Below, piece after piece: positions 1 to 7,059 of a DNA stretch of 26,448 bases. The notes below the pieces were generated by a model. That model was given only the letters and a program-made list of their open reading frames with translations, searched no databases and had not been told where the DNA came from. The stretch is from positions 1-26,448 of the forward strand of contig CAYSOX010000015.1 of assembly GCA_964432825.1 (NCBI GenBank), read 5' to 3'. This DNA is from UMGS1908 sp964432825 (lineage in GTDB: Bacteria > Bacillota > Clostridia > Christensenellales > UBA1242). Both the position numbers and the translations under genes were made by a program. Position 1 is the stretch's first letter, and every line of letters starts with the position of its first letter.

Positions 1-504
1 AACCATATCACATCCGCCAGTTGAGCCGTTTGCGCGAAATACAATTCCCATTCCAACACCCATTAAAATTCCACCATAAATTGCATAAATAATGTATAGT
101 CCGCCACTGACAAGAGTTGTGCTTTCGCTAGAAAGTTTATCTAAAATATTGGTAATAAATTTAACTGAATCTATCAAGTCGACCCAAATCGAGTATGATA
201 AAATTCCGACACCGGCACGAAGCCCAAATTTAAAGCCTAAAACTTTAACGGCATATAAAAAGAGGAAAATATTTAACAAGATGTACCAAACAGAAGTTGA
301 TAGTAGGGTAAAGTTTATTTTTGCAAACAAATCGTGAATTATTTGCGCAAGACCCATAAATCCGCCCGGAACGATTCTGTTCGGTGTCAAAAATAGTTTG
401 TATCCTAATGCCATTACAAGAGTTCCAATTGCTACCCATAAACATTGTAGAATGAGTTTTATTAGTTCTTTTTTTGAAAGTTTTAGTTTTAATTTGTTTT
501 TCAT
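1..504 (-). CDS. YitT family membrane protein, 5' part (cut by window edge)
   Basis: An open frame on the minus strand starts at ATG 504-502 and runs 168 codons to the left edge without a stop, so the C-terminus lies outside the window. The translation begins MKNKLKLKLSKKELIKL and continues with the YitT/DUF161 hallmarks: a first helix followed by LFLTPNRIVPGGFMGLAQII (about residues 32-51), a helix around VWYILLNIFLFLYAVKVLG, and the G-rich segment GGILMGVGMGIVFRANGSTG near residues 145-164. YitT proteins are multi-span inner-membrane proteins of largely unknown function with a soluble C-terminal DUF2179 domain, which would be beyond the edge. A GGAT-type ribosome site lies 7-8 bases upstream. 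The gene has its own promoter and a hairpin in its leader (see those entries). The family call is firm; the substrate is unknown. Confidence 0.85.
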   Translation of the reverse strand, partial: MKNKLKLKLSKKELIKLILQCLWVAIGTLVMALGYKLFLTPNRIVPGGFMGLAQIIHDLFAKINFTLLSTSVWYILLNIFLFLYAVKVLGFKFGLRAGVGILSYSIWVDLIDSVKFITNILDKLSSESTTLVSGGLYIIYAIYGGILMGVGMGIVFRANGSTGGCDMV

Positions 505-530
505 GATTGTATCCTTTATTATTGCAAACT

Positions 531-565
531 AAAAAGCGACAACATTTGTGAGTGTGTCACTTTTT
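531..565 (-). promoter_or_regulatory. Stem-loop in the yitT leader, attenuator-like
   Basis: Positions 531-541 pair with 555-565 over 11 bp (one G-T pair), loop 13 bases. Read on the minus strand it is a hairpin ending in CGCTTTTT, between the promoter at 574-601 and the start codon at 504. The U-run is only five long, so it could be a weak leader terminator, an RNA-stability element or a protein site. Confidence 0.45.
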
Positions 566-573
566 GAATTAAT

Positions 574-601
574 ATTATACTTAAAAATAATTAATTTGCA
601 A
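574..601 (-). promoter_or_regulatory. Sigma-A-type promoter for yitT
   Basis: On the minus strand there is TTGCAA (601-596), a 16-base spacer and TATAAT (579-574), about 70 bases ahead of the yitT start codon. Confidence 0.6.
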
Positions 602-641
602 TAAAAATATTAAAATGTTCAATTAAATTTTCAAAAAAATA

Positions 642-670
642 TTCAAAAATTTAATATTATATGTTATAAT
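642..670 (+). promoter_or_regulatory. Extended -10 promoter for the small gene at 777
   Basis: TTCAAA (642-647), a 17-base spacer and TATAAT (665-670) preceded by TGT, giving an extended -10. It is divergent from the yitT promoter and about 107 bases upstream of the ATG at 777. Confidence 0.55.
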
Positions 671-776
671 AATAAAAATTGTGAGAATTGATATTGTATA
701 ATAACCAAATACCAATTTAAAACAATATTAAAAATTTTGTCAATTTGAAAAATAAATACAATTGGGGAAAAGTGAA

Positions 777-1127
777 ATGGGAAAAAATAAAAAACATAAT
801 CAAGTCAAGTATGATAAAACTATTGAAGTAATTGATAATTTATATAAACATTTAGAAAAATTATCCAAGACAATGGAAAATGAAAGGATTTGCTATGGAA
901 CGGCTTTGACTAATAGGTTTTTGGCGGAATTGATGGATGATAGAAGAAATTATGTGGCATACGATTTTGCTTGTAAAATTATGGAAAGAACAATGGGTGC
1001 AAATGAAAGAAATCAAGCAGAGGTGTATTTGGATTCTGAAAATATGAAGGTAATATTTCAAAATCTGGATAAAGTGAAGGAATACTACTATAGTTGTTTA
1101 AATGAATCCGAAGATGAAAGACAATAA
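777..1127 (+). CDS. Hypothetical protein, 116 aa
   Basis: I do not recognise this protein. It is small, charged and predicted to be largely helical, with the segments YDKTIEVIDNLYKHLEKLSK and VAYDFACKIMERTMGANERN. It has no signal peptide, membrane span or obvious catalytic motif. A TTG in frame at 762 would add five residues, but the GGGGA at 764-768 sits eight bases ahead of ATG 777 and is a proper ribosome binding site for it, so 777 is the better start. It has its own extended -10 promoter and ends about 100 bases before a bidirectional terminator shared with the tRNA genes. The gene stands alone, so its neighbours give no hint of function. Confidence 0.6.
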   Translation: MGKNKKHNQVKYDKTIEVIDNLYKHLEKLSKTMENERICYGTALTNRFLAELMDDRRNYVAYDFACKIMERTMGANERNQAEVYLDSENMKVIFQNLDKVKEYYYSCLNESEDERQ

Positions 1128-1226
1128 CTATTCAATTAATTTGAGTTTAAAATTTAATAAAGTAAAATTTTAAATTAACACAAAAGGTATAATTTTGTTT
1201 TTACTAATTTTTAATTTTAGAAAAAT

Positions 1227-1259
1227 AAAAATCTATCACTAATTTAGTGATAGATTTTT
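1227..1259. terminator. Bidirectional intrinsic terminator
   Basis: A perfect 15-bp stem (1227-1241 with 1245-1259, 3-base loop) begins with A-runs and ends with T-runs, so it works in both directions. It lies three bases beyond the CCA end of the minus-strand tRNA-Glu and also closes the plus-strand gene at 777. Confidence 0.85.
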
Positions 1260-1261
1260 CT

Positions 1262-1336
1262 TGGTGACCCCGACGGGAATCGAACCCATGATACCGCCGT
1301 GAAAGGGCGATGTCTTAACCTCTTGACCACGGGGCC
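1262..1336 (-). tRNA. tRNA-Glu (anticodon TTC)
   Basis: The minus strand folds as a 75-nt cloverleaf with encoded CCA (TGG at 1262-1264). The acceptor GGCCCCG pairs with CGGGGTC (one G-T pair). The anticodon stem TCGCC/GGCGG encloses the loop CTTTCAC, giving UUC for glutamate. The T-arm has GGTTCGATTC. It is second in a two-tRNA transcript after tRNA-Met. Confidence 0.96.
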
Positions 1337-1347
1337 GTGGTAATATG

Positions 1348-1424
1348 TGGTAGCGGTGAACGGATTCGAACCATTGACCTGCCGGGTATGAACCGGACGC
1401 TCTAGCCAACTGAGCTACACCGCC
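1348..1424 (-). tRNA. tRNA-Met (anticodon CAT), elongator type
   Basis: A 77-nt cloverleaf on the minus strand with encoded CCA. Acceptor GGCGGTG pairs with CACCGCT (G1-U72), the D-stem is GCTC/GAGC and the anticodon loop TTCATAC gives CAU. The body matches the usual low-GC elongator tRNA-Met. It lacks the GGG/CCC anticodon-stem pairs expected of an initiator. A tRNA-Ile2 (lysidine-modified CAU) cannot be fully excluded. The 27-43 pair is unpaired (T/C). Confidence 0.92.
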
Positions 1425-1443
1425 AAAACCAATAACGATAAAA

Positions 1444-1472
1444 ATTATACACTAAAATTGTATGCTTGTCAA
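1444..1472 (-). promoter_or_regulatory. Consensus promoter for the tRNA-Met/tRNA-Glu operon
   Basis: On the minus strand, TTGACA (1472-1467), exactly 17 bases and TATAAT (1449-1444): a perfect sigma-A consensus, ending 20 bases before the first tRNA nucleotide. This is expected for a strongly transcribed stable-RNA operon. Confidence 0.9.
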
Positions 1473-1538
1473 TGATTTTTTTCAAATTTTTTGTTTTTTT
1501 AAAAAATAATTTATTTTGTAAGTTTGGTTAAAGTTGTT

Positions 1539-1566
1539 TTGAAGTTTTCGAGAAATATAGTATACT
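1539..1566 (+). promoter_or_regulatory. Probable promoter for the gene at 1688
   Basis: TTGAAG (1539-1544), a 16-base spacer and TATACT (1561-1566), leaving a leader of roughly 115 bases before ATG 1688. Confidence 0.5.
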
Positions 1567-1687
1567 TTAATTAGTGAGCAAAATAAATGGTTTATTTTAA
1601 TAAAATTTGAAATGAATTTATATGTCACAAAAAATATCTACGGCAATAATTTAAAATTTAATGCAAAAGCCGATTGGAGAAAATTGT

Positions 1688-2896
1688 ATGAATTACAAAA
1701 ATGAATATTTCACTGAAGAGATTGGTTTAAAAATTTACCCAGAGAGTGTTTTTAATCTTTCAAGATTAACACTTTCAAATCCTGAAGTTATGGCAGTGTT
1801 TTCGGGGTTGCAAATAACTATTGGCGAAGATGTGTTTTATCTATATAAAGAACTTATTGGCGAGAGTAAAAAAATTATTCCTATTTGTTCTAGACTGCAA
1901 AGCGAAAGGTTCAATCTTGAACTTCGTGAAAAGGATATGCGTGCAAGTTCGGAATTACTTGAGAGAAAAAAAGAAGTCATTTTGGGTAGGCTTAAAGAGA
2001 TTGAAAGTTTGACTGAGGAATATATGGGGTATTTAAACAAAATGGATGCCGATGGAATGAGTGTGTGTGCAAAAGTTTTGGTTAATAAACATAATGATAC
2101 CGAAAATGATTCTATTGAATGTAAATCTATTAAGCGAGAACTTGAAAAATATACCAACCTTTTTAACGATGCAAGTGAAAGTTATAATGAATTAAAAACT
2201 GTTTCCGATAATGCGGTAAAAAATTTTGTGAAAAAAATAAATGAATTACAAGTTAAAGATTTGACACTATTTAATAATTTTCTGAAAACGGATGAATACA
2301 CTTTAAAAACCATTGTTGATAATGGGGTTAAGTGTGTGAATGAAAATCTAGTAGAAAGTGTTGGCGGAAAATTAGACTTCGACGAAGTGTTTTTGAAAGT
2401 GAAGTTTTTGTTGATTACGCTTGCGGGATTTTATAAAACGGTAAGTACTATTGTTTTGTATATGAAAGAAGTTTGTGCAGAAGGTGAATTGGATTTTTCA
2501 ATATTTGATACGAAAAAAGCAAAAAGATACAAAACCATTCTAGAAAATTTTGAACAATTTATACAAAGTCCTACAGGTGTTCAATATATTTTTGGTGTTT
2601 TGCCAACCAAATTAAAAAAGAGTCAAGTGAAGGCTATTGAAATTTTTAACGAATATTTATTAACTTGTATTGAAAGTGGTTCGGGAGTAAAAACACGCGA
2701 ATTGGAAGAGCAATTGCTCGAAATTACGAAGAAAAATCAAGACGGATTGATGCTTGGACTATATGGGGTTATGAATGGATTAAAAATGTATTCATTATCC
2801 CTTTCAACAAAAAATATAAATGCTGTAGAAATTGACGAAGAAGATTTAGTACATCAATTGTTGACAGAAGCAAATACAAAGCGACTTTTCGATTAG
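1688..2896 (+). CDS. Helical coiled-coil protein of unknown function, 402 aa
   Basis: The start is ATG 1688, placed 7 bases after GGAGA (1676-1680). An upstream in-frame ATG at 1661 has no ribosome site. I do not recognise a family. The protein is acidic/basic-alternating and strongly helical: a long predicted coiled coil spans about residues 60-195 (for example RKKEVILGRLKEIESLTEEY), and a second helical region near 220-330 contains the more hydrophobic stretch KVKFLLITLAGFYKTVSTIV. The C-terminus (KNINAVEIDEEDLVHQLLTE) is acidic. No signal peptide is seen; the hydrophobic stretch could be a buried or membrane-contacting helix. It is transcribed alone, between the divergent tRNA operon and a convergent membrane-protein gene, with its own promoter and terminator. 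Structural or scaffolding roles are possible but unsupported. Confidence 0.7.
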   Translation: MNYKNEYFTEEIGLKIYPESVFNLSRLTLSNPEVMAVFSGLQITIGEDVFYLYKELIGESKKIIPICSRLQSERFNLELREKDMRASSELLERKKEVILGRLKEIESLTEEYMGYLNKMDADGMSVCAKVLVNKHNDTENDSIECKSIKRELEKYTNLFNDASESYNELKTVSDNAVKNFVKKINELQVKDLTLFNNFLKTDEYTLKTIVDNGVKCVNENLVESVGGKLDFDEVFLKVKFLLITLAGFYKTVSTIVLYMKEVCAEGELDFSIFDTKKAKRYKTILENFEQFIQSPTGVQYIFGVLPTKLKKSQVKAIEIFNEYLLTCIESGSGVKTRELEEQLLEITKKNQDGLMLGLYGVMNGLKMYSLSLSTKNINAVEIDEEDLVHQLLTEANTKRLFD

Positions 2897-2901
2897 AATA
2901 A

Positions 2902-3729
2902 TTAGACCTTTTCAAAATCATTGAAGAGGTCTTTTAATTTGTTGTTATCTTTTGTTGGTTGCTTTGGGATAAATAATGGTATTAGCCCTAAAATTAGGCT
3001 TATTGTGGATGCTATTCGATAATACAGTCTAAGTGTCGTGAAAAAACTAATAAGCCACAATACAATGCTTATCGTTAAGAATTTTTTTATATTAATTCGG
3101 GAAAAGGTTTGTTTTAATTCGTTTAAGCGGTTTCGTTTAATTATTGTTTTGTTAACCTCAGGGAAGTAGTTTAGTAGTTTAAAAAGATTGAAGCATTCAA
3201 CCTTATCTAAAAGGGTTAAATTTGGTTCGGATTTTTCTATTTGATAACACTCTGGAGAGAATTCTATTCCTAAAACAATTTTGTGTTTGGGTGCAGTTTT
3301 TTGGTTTAAAAATACAAATAATTGTTCGGTGGATGTTTCGTATAAAAAATTAAAAAAAACACCGAATGAGCAATTTGTCTTTTTATGATTTATAACAAAA
3401 AAAGAGTTTTTATGGCTAACAATAAAATTTCCCGAGTCAGAAAAGGCTTTTTCTAAAAAATTTAAGACTCTATCGGGGTTTGTGTATTTAAGTGTGGTAA
3501 AAATATCTTCCATATAGGCTTGTTCGGATTTTTGCAGTTCTTTTGATTTGGAAGAATGGCTTAAAAGATTGAATAAAACCATAAATAAGATTACTCCACA
3601 CAAAATTCCAAGAGTTAATTGTAAATATATGTTGCATTTTAAAATTCCACATATCAATATGCAGATTATTATAAGCAATGTGCAATAAATTAAGTCGTCA
3701 ATCAATTTTGCAAGTTTAGATTTTTTCAT
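2902..3729 (-). CDS. Membrane protein of unknown function with a central soluble domain, 275 aa
   Basis: The gene starts ATG 3729 with GAGGAA a few bases upstream. Two hydrophobic spans follow a short basic N-terminus (about residues 13-31 and 34-57, e.g. LIYCTLLIIICILICGIL). A soluble domain occupies about residues 60-210. Two more spans lie near 217-232 and 237-253, followed by a charged tail. The soluble part has alternating strand-like segments (NFIVSHKNSFFVINHKK, QLFVFLNQKT, HKIVLGIEFS). These vaguely recall membrane-flanked restriction-endonuclease-like (Mrr-type) domains, but I cannot see a convincing D-(E/Q)-x-K set, so no function is assigned. The gene is monocistronic and convergent to the coiled-coil gene; its last codons overlap that gene's terminator hairpin. 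Confidence 0.7.
   Translation of the reverse strand: MKKSKLAKLIDDLIYCTLLIIICILICGILKCNIYLQLTLGILCGVILFMVLFNLLSHSSKSKELQKSEQAYMEDIFTTLKYTNPDRVLNFLEKAFSDSGNFIVSHKNSFFVINHKKTNCSFGVFFNFLYETSTEQLFVFLNQKTAPKHKIVLGIEFSPECYQIEKSEPNLTLLDKVECFNLFKLLNYFPEVNKTIIKRNRLNELKQTFSRINIKKFLTISIVLWLISFFTTLRLYYRIASTISLILGLIPLFIPKQPTKDNNKLKDLFNDFEKV
2904..2935 (+). terminator. Intrinsic terminator inside the 3' end of the convergent gene
   Basis: A 12-bp stem (2904-2915 with 2921-2932, one T-G pair, 5-base loop) is followed by TTT. It lies 8 bases after the stop of the 1688 gene and coincides with the last codons of the minus-strand gene ending at 2902. Confidence 0.7.
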
Positions 3730-3746
3730 ATTTATTCCTCAAAAAA

Positions 3747-3775
3747 ATTATAGACCAATAAAATAATTTTAAAAG
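3747..3775 (-). promoter_or_regulatory. Possible promoter for the membrane-protein gene
   Basis: TATAAT on the minus strand (3752-3747) lies 17 bases ahead of the start codon at 3729. The -35 is poor (CTTTTA at 3775-3770), so this rests mainly on the -10. Confidence 0.35.
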
Positions 3776-3859
3776 CCCGAGTTTATTTTAATGACAAAAT
3801 ATATTGTAAATTAAATTAATTAAAATTTTGAAAAGAGTTGAAGGGTAGGGCAATTTCCT

Positions 3860-3888
3860 TTGATTTTTATAATAGTTTTTGCTATACT
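3860..3888 (+). promoter_or_regulatory. Extended -10 promoter for the deoA-murF operon
   Basis: TTGATT (3860-3865), 17 bases and TATACT (3883-3888) preceded by TGC, an extended -10. It is the only clear promoter before the seven co-directional genes that follow. Confidence 0.75.
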
Positions 3889-3894
3889 ATATCT

Positions 3895-4027
3895 AGATTA
3901 TTAGAACTGGAAATTATTTAATTTTTGTTTAGTTGGTGGTTTGAATAAATCTTTTAAAAAGTTCGGCGGTCAACTTTTACAAAACTTAAAAAGCGATAAA
4001 ATTTTAACTTTTTGAAGAGGTAAATTT
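3895..4027 (+). other. Leader of the deoA operon with alternative hairpins
   Basis: About 130 untranslated bases. AAAAGTT at 3957-3963 can pair with AACTTTT at 3972-3978 (8-base loop). The same arm extended to 3956 can instead pair with AACTTTTT at 4006-4013, directly before the ribosome site GAAGAGG (4014-4020). The two pairings exclude each other, which could tune translation. The sequence is AT-rich, so chance pairing is possible. I see no known riboswitch consensus. Confidence 0.35.
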
Positions 4028-5335
4028 ATGAACATATTGGATATAATTGAAAAGAAGCGTGATGGTGCAGAGTTGACAAAGGAAGAATTGGAGTTCTTTG
4101 TTGAAGGTGTTATGGCTGAAAAATTTAAAGGAAGTCAAATAGGTGCTTTATTAATGGCAATCACTAATAGAGGCTTTAGTGTTTCAGAGGCTTATTATTA
4201 TGCTGAAGCACTTGCAAATAGTGGTGAAAAACTTTATGTTTCCAACATTGTGGAGGGGGCTGTTGATAAACATAGTACGGGTGGTGTTAGTGATTCTTGC
4301 ACACTTGTGGTTTTGCCAGTGCTTGCAACATTGGGGTTTAAAGTAGCAAAATTTAGCACTAAAAATATTGGCGCAAGTTTTGGCACGCTTGACAGATTAA
4401 GTGTTTTTGATGGTTATACACCATCTATAGATTATGATAGATTTGTAAATATTCTAAAAACAGTGGGAATTTCTGTTATTGGTGAAAATGATAAACTTAT
4501 GCCAGCAGATAAGGTGATTTATAAATTTAGAGAAGAAACGGGAACGGTTCCAAGTGTTCCATTGATTGCAAGTTCAATTATGGCTAAGAAAATAACTATG
4601 GGAACAAAAACGGTGGTTATTGATGTTAAATGTGGTGAGGGTTCGCTTTTAAAAGACCAGCAACAAGCCGAGCGTTTGGCAACTTTGATGGTTAATATTG
4701 GTAAAATGGCAGGAATAAACACGACGGCAATATTATCTAATTTAGATCAGCCTTTAGGTCGTTCAATTGGCCCGATGCTTGAAACTCGAGAGGCATTGAA
4801 ACTTCTTAGCGGGGATGTTGAATTGTTTGATAGTGACTTATATAATATGTGTAAAGAAATGGTTTCGCATATTTTGTTAAGTTCGGGGAAAACTTCATCA
4901 CGCGTTGTTGCTGAGGAGATGTTTGATGAGGCTATTTCGTCTAAAAAAGCCTTTAAAAAACTGCGTGATATGGTAAAGGCTCATGGCGGAGATACTTTTG
5001 CATTTGATGATTTGGATGCGTTGATACCACCAGTAAACACAATCTATGTAGTGGCAGACCGATCGGGATATGTAACAAATGTTGACACTAAGGGATTGTA
5101 TGAAGCAATTAATATTATTGGGGCTACAAAAAATGGTGGAATAAATAGATATGTCGGGCTAGATATTATGGTTCGAGAAGGGGATAAAATTAAAGAGGGT
5201 GATAAACTTGCAAAAGTGTATTATTCTATTTCAGACCCAAATTTTGCATCTGCGGTGACCTGCATCAGAAAGTGCTTTGTGGTTGGAAAGGTTAGACCGA
5301 TTGTAAGTCCATTGATTAAAAAGATTATATTTTAA
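4028..5335 (+). CDS. deoA: Pyrimidine-nucleoside phosphorylase family protein with altered signature
   Basis: 435 aa, the normal length for bacterial thymidine/pyrimidine-nucleoside phosphorylases, which split (deoxy)uridine or thymidine with phosphate. GAAGAGG precedes ATG 4028. Seen: the helical N-terminal domain (MNILDIIEKKRDG..LTKEE), the phosphate-loop motif DKHSTGG at 80-86, the pyrimidine-binding residues R168, S183 and K187 in FREETGTVPSVPLIASSIMA, and the C-terminal lipoyl-like domain (about 340-435). The family signature normally SGRGLGHTGGTLDKLE reads STKNIGASFGTLDRLS at 110-125: the leading Ser and the GT are kept, the Arg-Gly-Leu-Gly-His-Thr-Gly core is lost. Family membership is certain; activity on standard substrates is not. 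It leads the operon and is followed by a deoC homologue, the usual deoxynucleoside catabolism pairing. Confidence 0.88.
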   Translation: MNILDIIEKKRDGAELTKEELEFFVEGVMAEKFKGSQIGALLMAITNRGFSVSEAYYYAEALANSGEKLYVSNIVEGAVDKHSTGGVSDSCTLVVLPVLATLGFKVAKFSTKNIGASFGTLDRLSVFDGYTPSIDYDRFVNILKTVGISVIGENDKLMPADKVIYKFREETGTVPSVPLIASSIMAKKITMGTKTVVIDVKCGEGSLLKDQQQAERLATLMVNIGKMAGINTTAILSNLDQPLGRSIGPMLETREALKLLSGDVELFDSDLYNMCKEMVSHILLSSGKTSSRVVAEEMFDEAISSKKAFKKLRDMVKAHGGDTFAFDDLDALIPPVNTIYVVADRSGYVTNVDTKGLYEAINIIGATKNGGINRYVGLDIMVREGDKIKEGDKLAKVYYSISDPNFASAVTCIRKCFVVGKVRPIVSPLIKKIIF

Positions 5336-5354
5336 TGGGAGGTGAAATTTATTA

Positions 5355-6041
5355 GTGTTGTTTTCTAAAAAGATAAAAAACGACTATGGTGTAAATTTGG
5401 ATGAAAAGAATGTCAATAAACTGATAGATTTCACTAATTTAAATCCAATCGCATCGCATAAAGACTTGGAAAGATTTATGTGTACGGCATATAAAAATAA
5501 ATATTATTCAATTTGCGTAAATCCTTCAAATGTTGAGTTTTGTAAGCGTTTTATTGATTACAAATTTAAGGGTGCATTAAGAGTTTGCACGGTTGTTGGG
5601 TTTCCGCTAGGGGCAAACACTTTAGATATTAAAGTTCAAGAAATTAAAAGGGCGATTAAAGATGGCGTTGATGAAGTGGATGTTGTTTTGGACTTGTCTA
5701 AAATTAAAGATGGTGATTGGTCAAGTGTTAAAGTTGAGATTGCAAGAGTTCGGAAAGCCTCACGAAAAAAAGTTTTGAAAGTTATTATTGAAACTGCGGT
5801 TTTAACAAAAACGGAAATAGAAAAGGTAAGCACTATTTGTGCGAGAGGAAGAGTAGATTATATAATGACTTGTACGGGGTTTGCGGATGGTGGTGCAAGT
5901 CCTGAAGTTGTTGACATCATTCGCGGAGCAATTAAAGATAAATGCGGAATTAAAGCGTCGGGTGGCGTCGAGACTAAGGCACAGGCGATTAATTTGATAA
6001 GAATAGGTGCAAGTCGAATAGGAACAAGTAGAGAGATTTAA
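5355..6041 (+). CDS. deoC: DeoC-family protein lacking the Schiff-base lysine
   Basis: 228 aa with the deoxyribose-phosphate aldolase fold: CVNPSNV (Cys54), CTVVGFPLGANTLDIK (78-93), DEVDVVLD with Asp109, LKVIIETAVL (141-150) and IKASGGVETK with Lys200. DeoC cleaves 2-deoxyribose-5-phosphate to glyceraldehyde-3-phosphate and acetaldehyde through a lysine Schiff base in the motif ADFVKTSTGF. Here that motif is VDYIMTCTGF, so the catalytic Lys is Met171 (ATG at 5865-5867). The N-terminal D-H-T of the family is D-F-T (Phe26). All other landmarks are intact, so the fold is probably kept but classical aldolase activity is doubtful. The start is GTG 5355, 12 bases after GGGAGG; TTG 5358 is the alternative. 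It lies 19 bases after deoA and 2 bases before tsaE. Confidence 0.85.
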   Translation: MLFSKKIKNDYGVNLDEKNVNKLIDFTNLNPIASHKDLERFMCTAYKNKYYSICVNPSNVEFCKRFIDYKFKGALRVCTVVGFPLGANTLDIKVQEIKRAIKDGVDEVDVVLDLSKIKDGDWSSVKVEIARVRKASRKKVLKVIIETAVLTKTEIEKVSTICARGRVDYIMTCTGFADGGASPEVVDIIRGAIKDKCGIKASGGVETKAQAINLIRIGASRIGTSREI

Positions 6042-6043
6042 TT

Positions 6044-6460
6044 ATGGAAGAAAAGTATATTTCAAAAAATTTGGAAGAAACGCAAAAGATTGCAATGAAG
6101 TTTGCTGAAAGTTTAAAAGCGGGTGATATAATTTTATTGAGTGGAGATTTAGGTGCGGGGAAAACACAATTCACCAAAGGCATTGCAAAGGGGCTTGGGA
6201 TAGAGGACTTAGTGCCAAGCCCTACCTTTACTATTATGAATAGTTTTGGCGGAAGACTTTTTCATTTCGACTTGTATAGACTAAAGTCGTTTGAAGAACT
6301 ATTAAGTGTTGGTGCGGAAGAATTTTTATATTCGGACGGAATCAGTGTTTTGGAGTGGCCGGAGTGTGTGGGGGTTGAAAATTTTCCAAATTATGCTATA
6401 ATGGTGAAAATTGAAAAAATGGATGATACAACTCGCCAAATTACTATTAGGAGAAATTAA
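6044..6460 (+). CDS. tsaE: tRNA threonylcarbamoyladenosine biosynthesis ATPase TsaE
   Basis: 138 aa, about the usual size. TsaE is the P-loop ATPase that works with TsaB and TsaD to place threonylcarbamoyl on A37 of ANN-decoding tRNAs. Seen: Walker A GDLGAGKT at 34-41, the family motif SPTFTIMN around 59-66, and FHFDLYRL (73-80) with the conserved Asp-x-Tyr-Arg. The start ATG 6044 follows the deoC stop by two bases; its ribosome site (GAGAG) lies in the deoC end, suggesting translational coupling. tsaB follows after two bases. TsaD is not in this window. Confidence 0.95.
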   Translation: MEEKYISKNLEETQKIAMKFAESLKAGDIILLSGDLGAGKTQFTKGIAKGLGIEDLVPSPTFTIMNSFGGRLFHFDLYRLKSFEELLSVGAEEFLYSDGISVLEWPECVGVENFPNYAIMVKIEKMDDTTRQITIRRN

Positions 6461-6462
6461 AA

Positions 6463-7059
6463 ATGAAATACCTAGCCTTTGATTGTTCTAGTGAAGATAT
6501 TTATGTTTGCGTCTTTGATGGATGCAAGCATTTTAATATTTGCAAAAAAAATATGAGCGGAACGGAAAATTTGATGCCGGCTATTAAAGAGTGTTTAATG
6601 CTTGCAGATTTAAAAATTGAAGATATAGAGGTTCTTGCGGTTTCGGTGGGGCCTGGGTCGTGGACGGGTGCAAGAGTTGCGGTTGTTAGTGCATTAGGAA
6701 TAATTTCGGGATTTAAAAAACAGCCAAAGATAATATCTTTTAACGCTTTTGATATGCTTTCATATAATGAAGTAGATGAAAATGTGGAGGTGTTAGTAAA
6801 AGCATATGCAAATTTTGTTTACAAAAAATCCTACGGGGAATTTAGTTGTGTTTTAAAGGATGATGTAGACGGAACTAAATCAATTGCAAAGGAAAAATTG
6901 GTTGAAGGGGTTCGATTGGTGGAACCAAACATTCAGGCGGTTGTAGATAAAAAGATTGAAAATAAAGAATTTTGCGATATTTCCGAGTTGGAGCCAATGT
7001 ATTTAAGGCTTAGTCAAGCAGAGATTCAGTTAAATAGGAAAAAAGAAAATGGAAATTAG
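6463..7059 (+). CDS. tsaB: tRNA threonylcarbamoyladenosine biosynthesis protein TsaB
   Basis: 198 aa, slightly shorter than the usual 220-240. TsaB is a catalytically inactive ASKHA-fold partner that scaffolds TsaD and TsaE. Seen: the N-terminal strand YLAFDCSSEDIYVCVFDG, ENLMPAI (family HSExLMP region), and the diagnostic VSVGPGSWTGARVAVVSALG at about 64-83. GGAGA lies six bases before ATG 6463, inside the end of tsaE. The 3' end overlaps rimI by 11 bases, as in many Bacillota where tsaE, tsaB and rimI are adjacent. Confidence 0.95.
   Translation: MKYLAFDCSSEDIYVCVFDGCKHFNICKKNMSGTENLMPAIKECLMLADLKIEDIEVLAVSVGPGSWTGARVAVVSALGIISGFKKQPKIISFNAFDMLSYNEVDENVEVLVKAYANFVYKKSYGEFSCVLKDDVDGTKSIAKEKLVEGVRLVEPNIQAVVDKKIENKEFCDISELEPMYLRLSQAEIQLNRKKENGN

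Noticed and set aside
762..776. TTG start at 762 for the small gene
   Set aside because: The GGGGA at 764-768 would lie inside the coding region but is ideally spaced for ATG 777.
1140..1175. AT-only inverted repeat TTTAAAATTT/AAATTTTAAA after the small gene
   Set aside because: It contains no G-C pair and lies in very AT-rich DNA, where such pairing is expected by chance. The stronger terminator is at 1227-1259.
1348..1424. Initiator tRNA-Met
   Set aside because: The anticodon stem lacks the three G-C pairs of initiators and the body matches the elongator type.
3895..4027. Purine or 2'-deoxyguanosine riboswitch before deoA
   Set aside because: The conserved three-way-junction core sequences of that class are absent; only simple AT-rich hairpins are seen.
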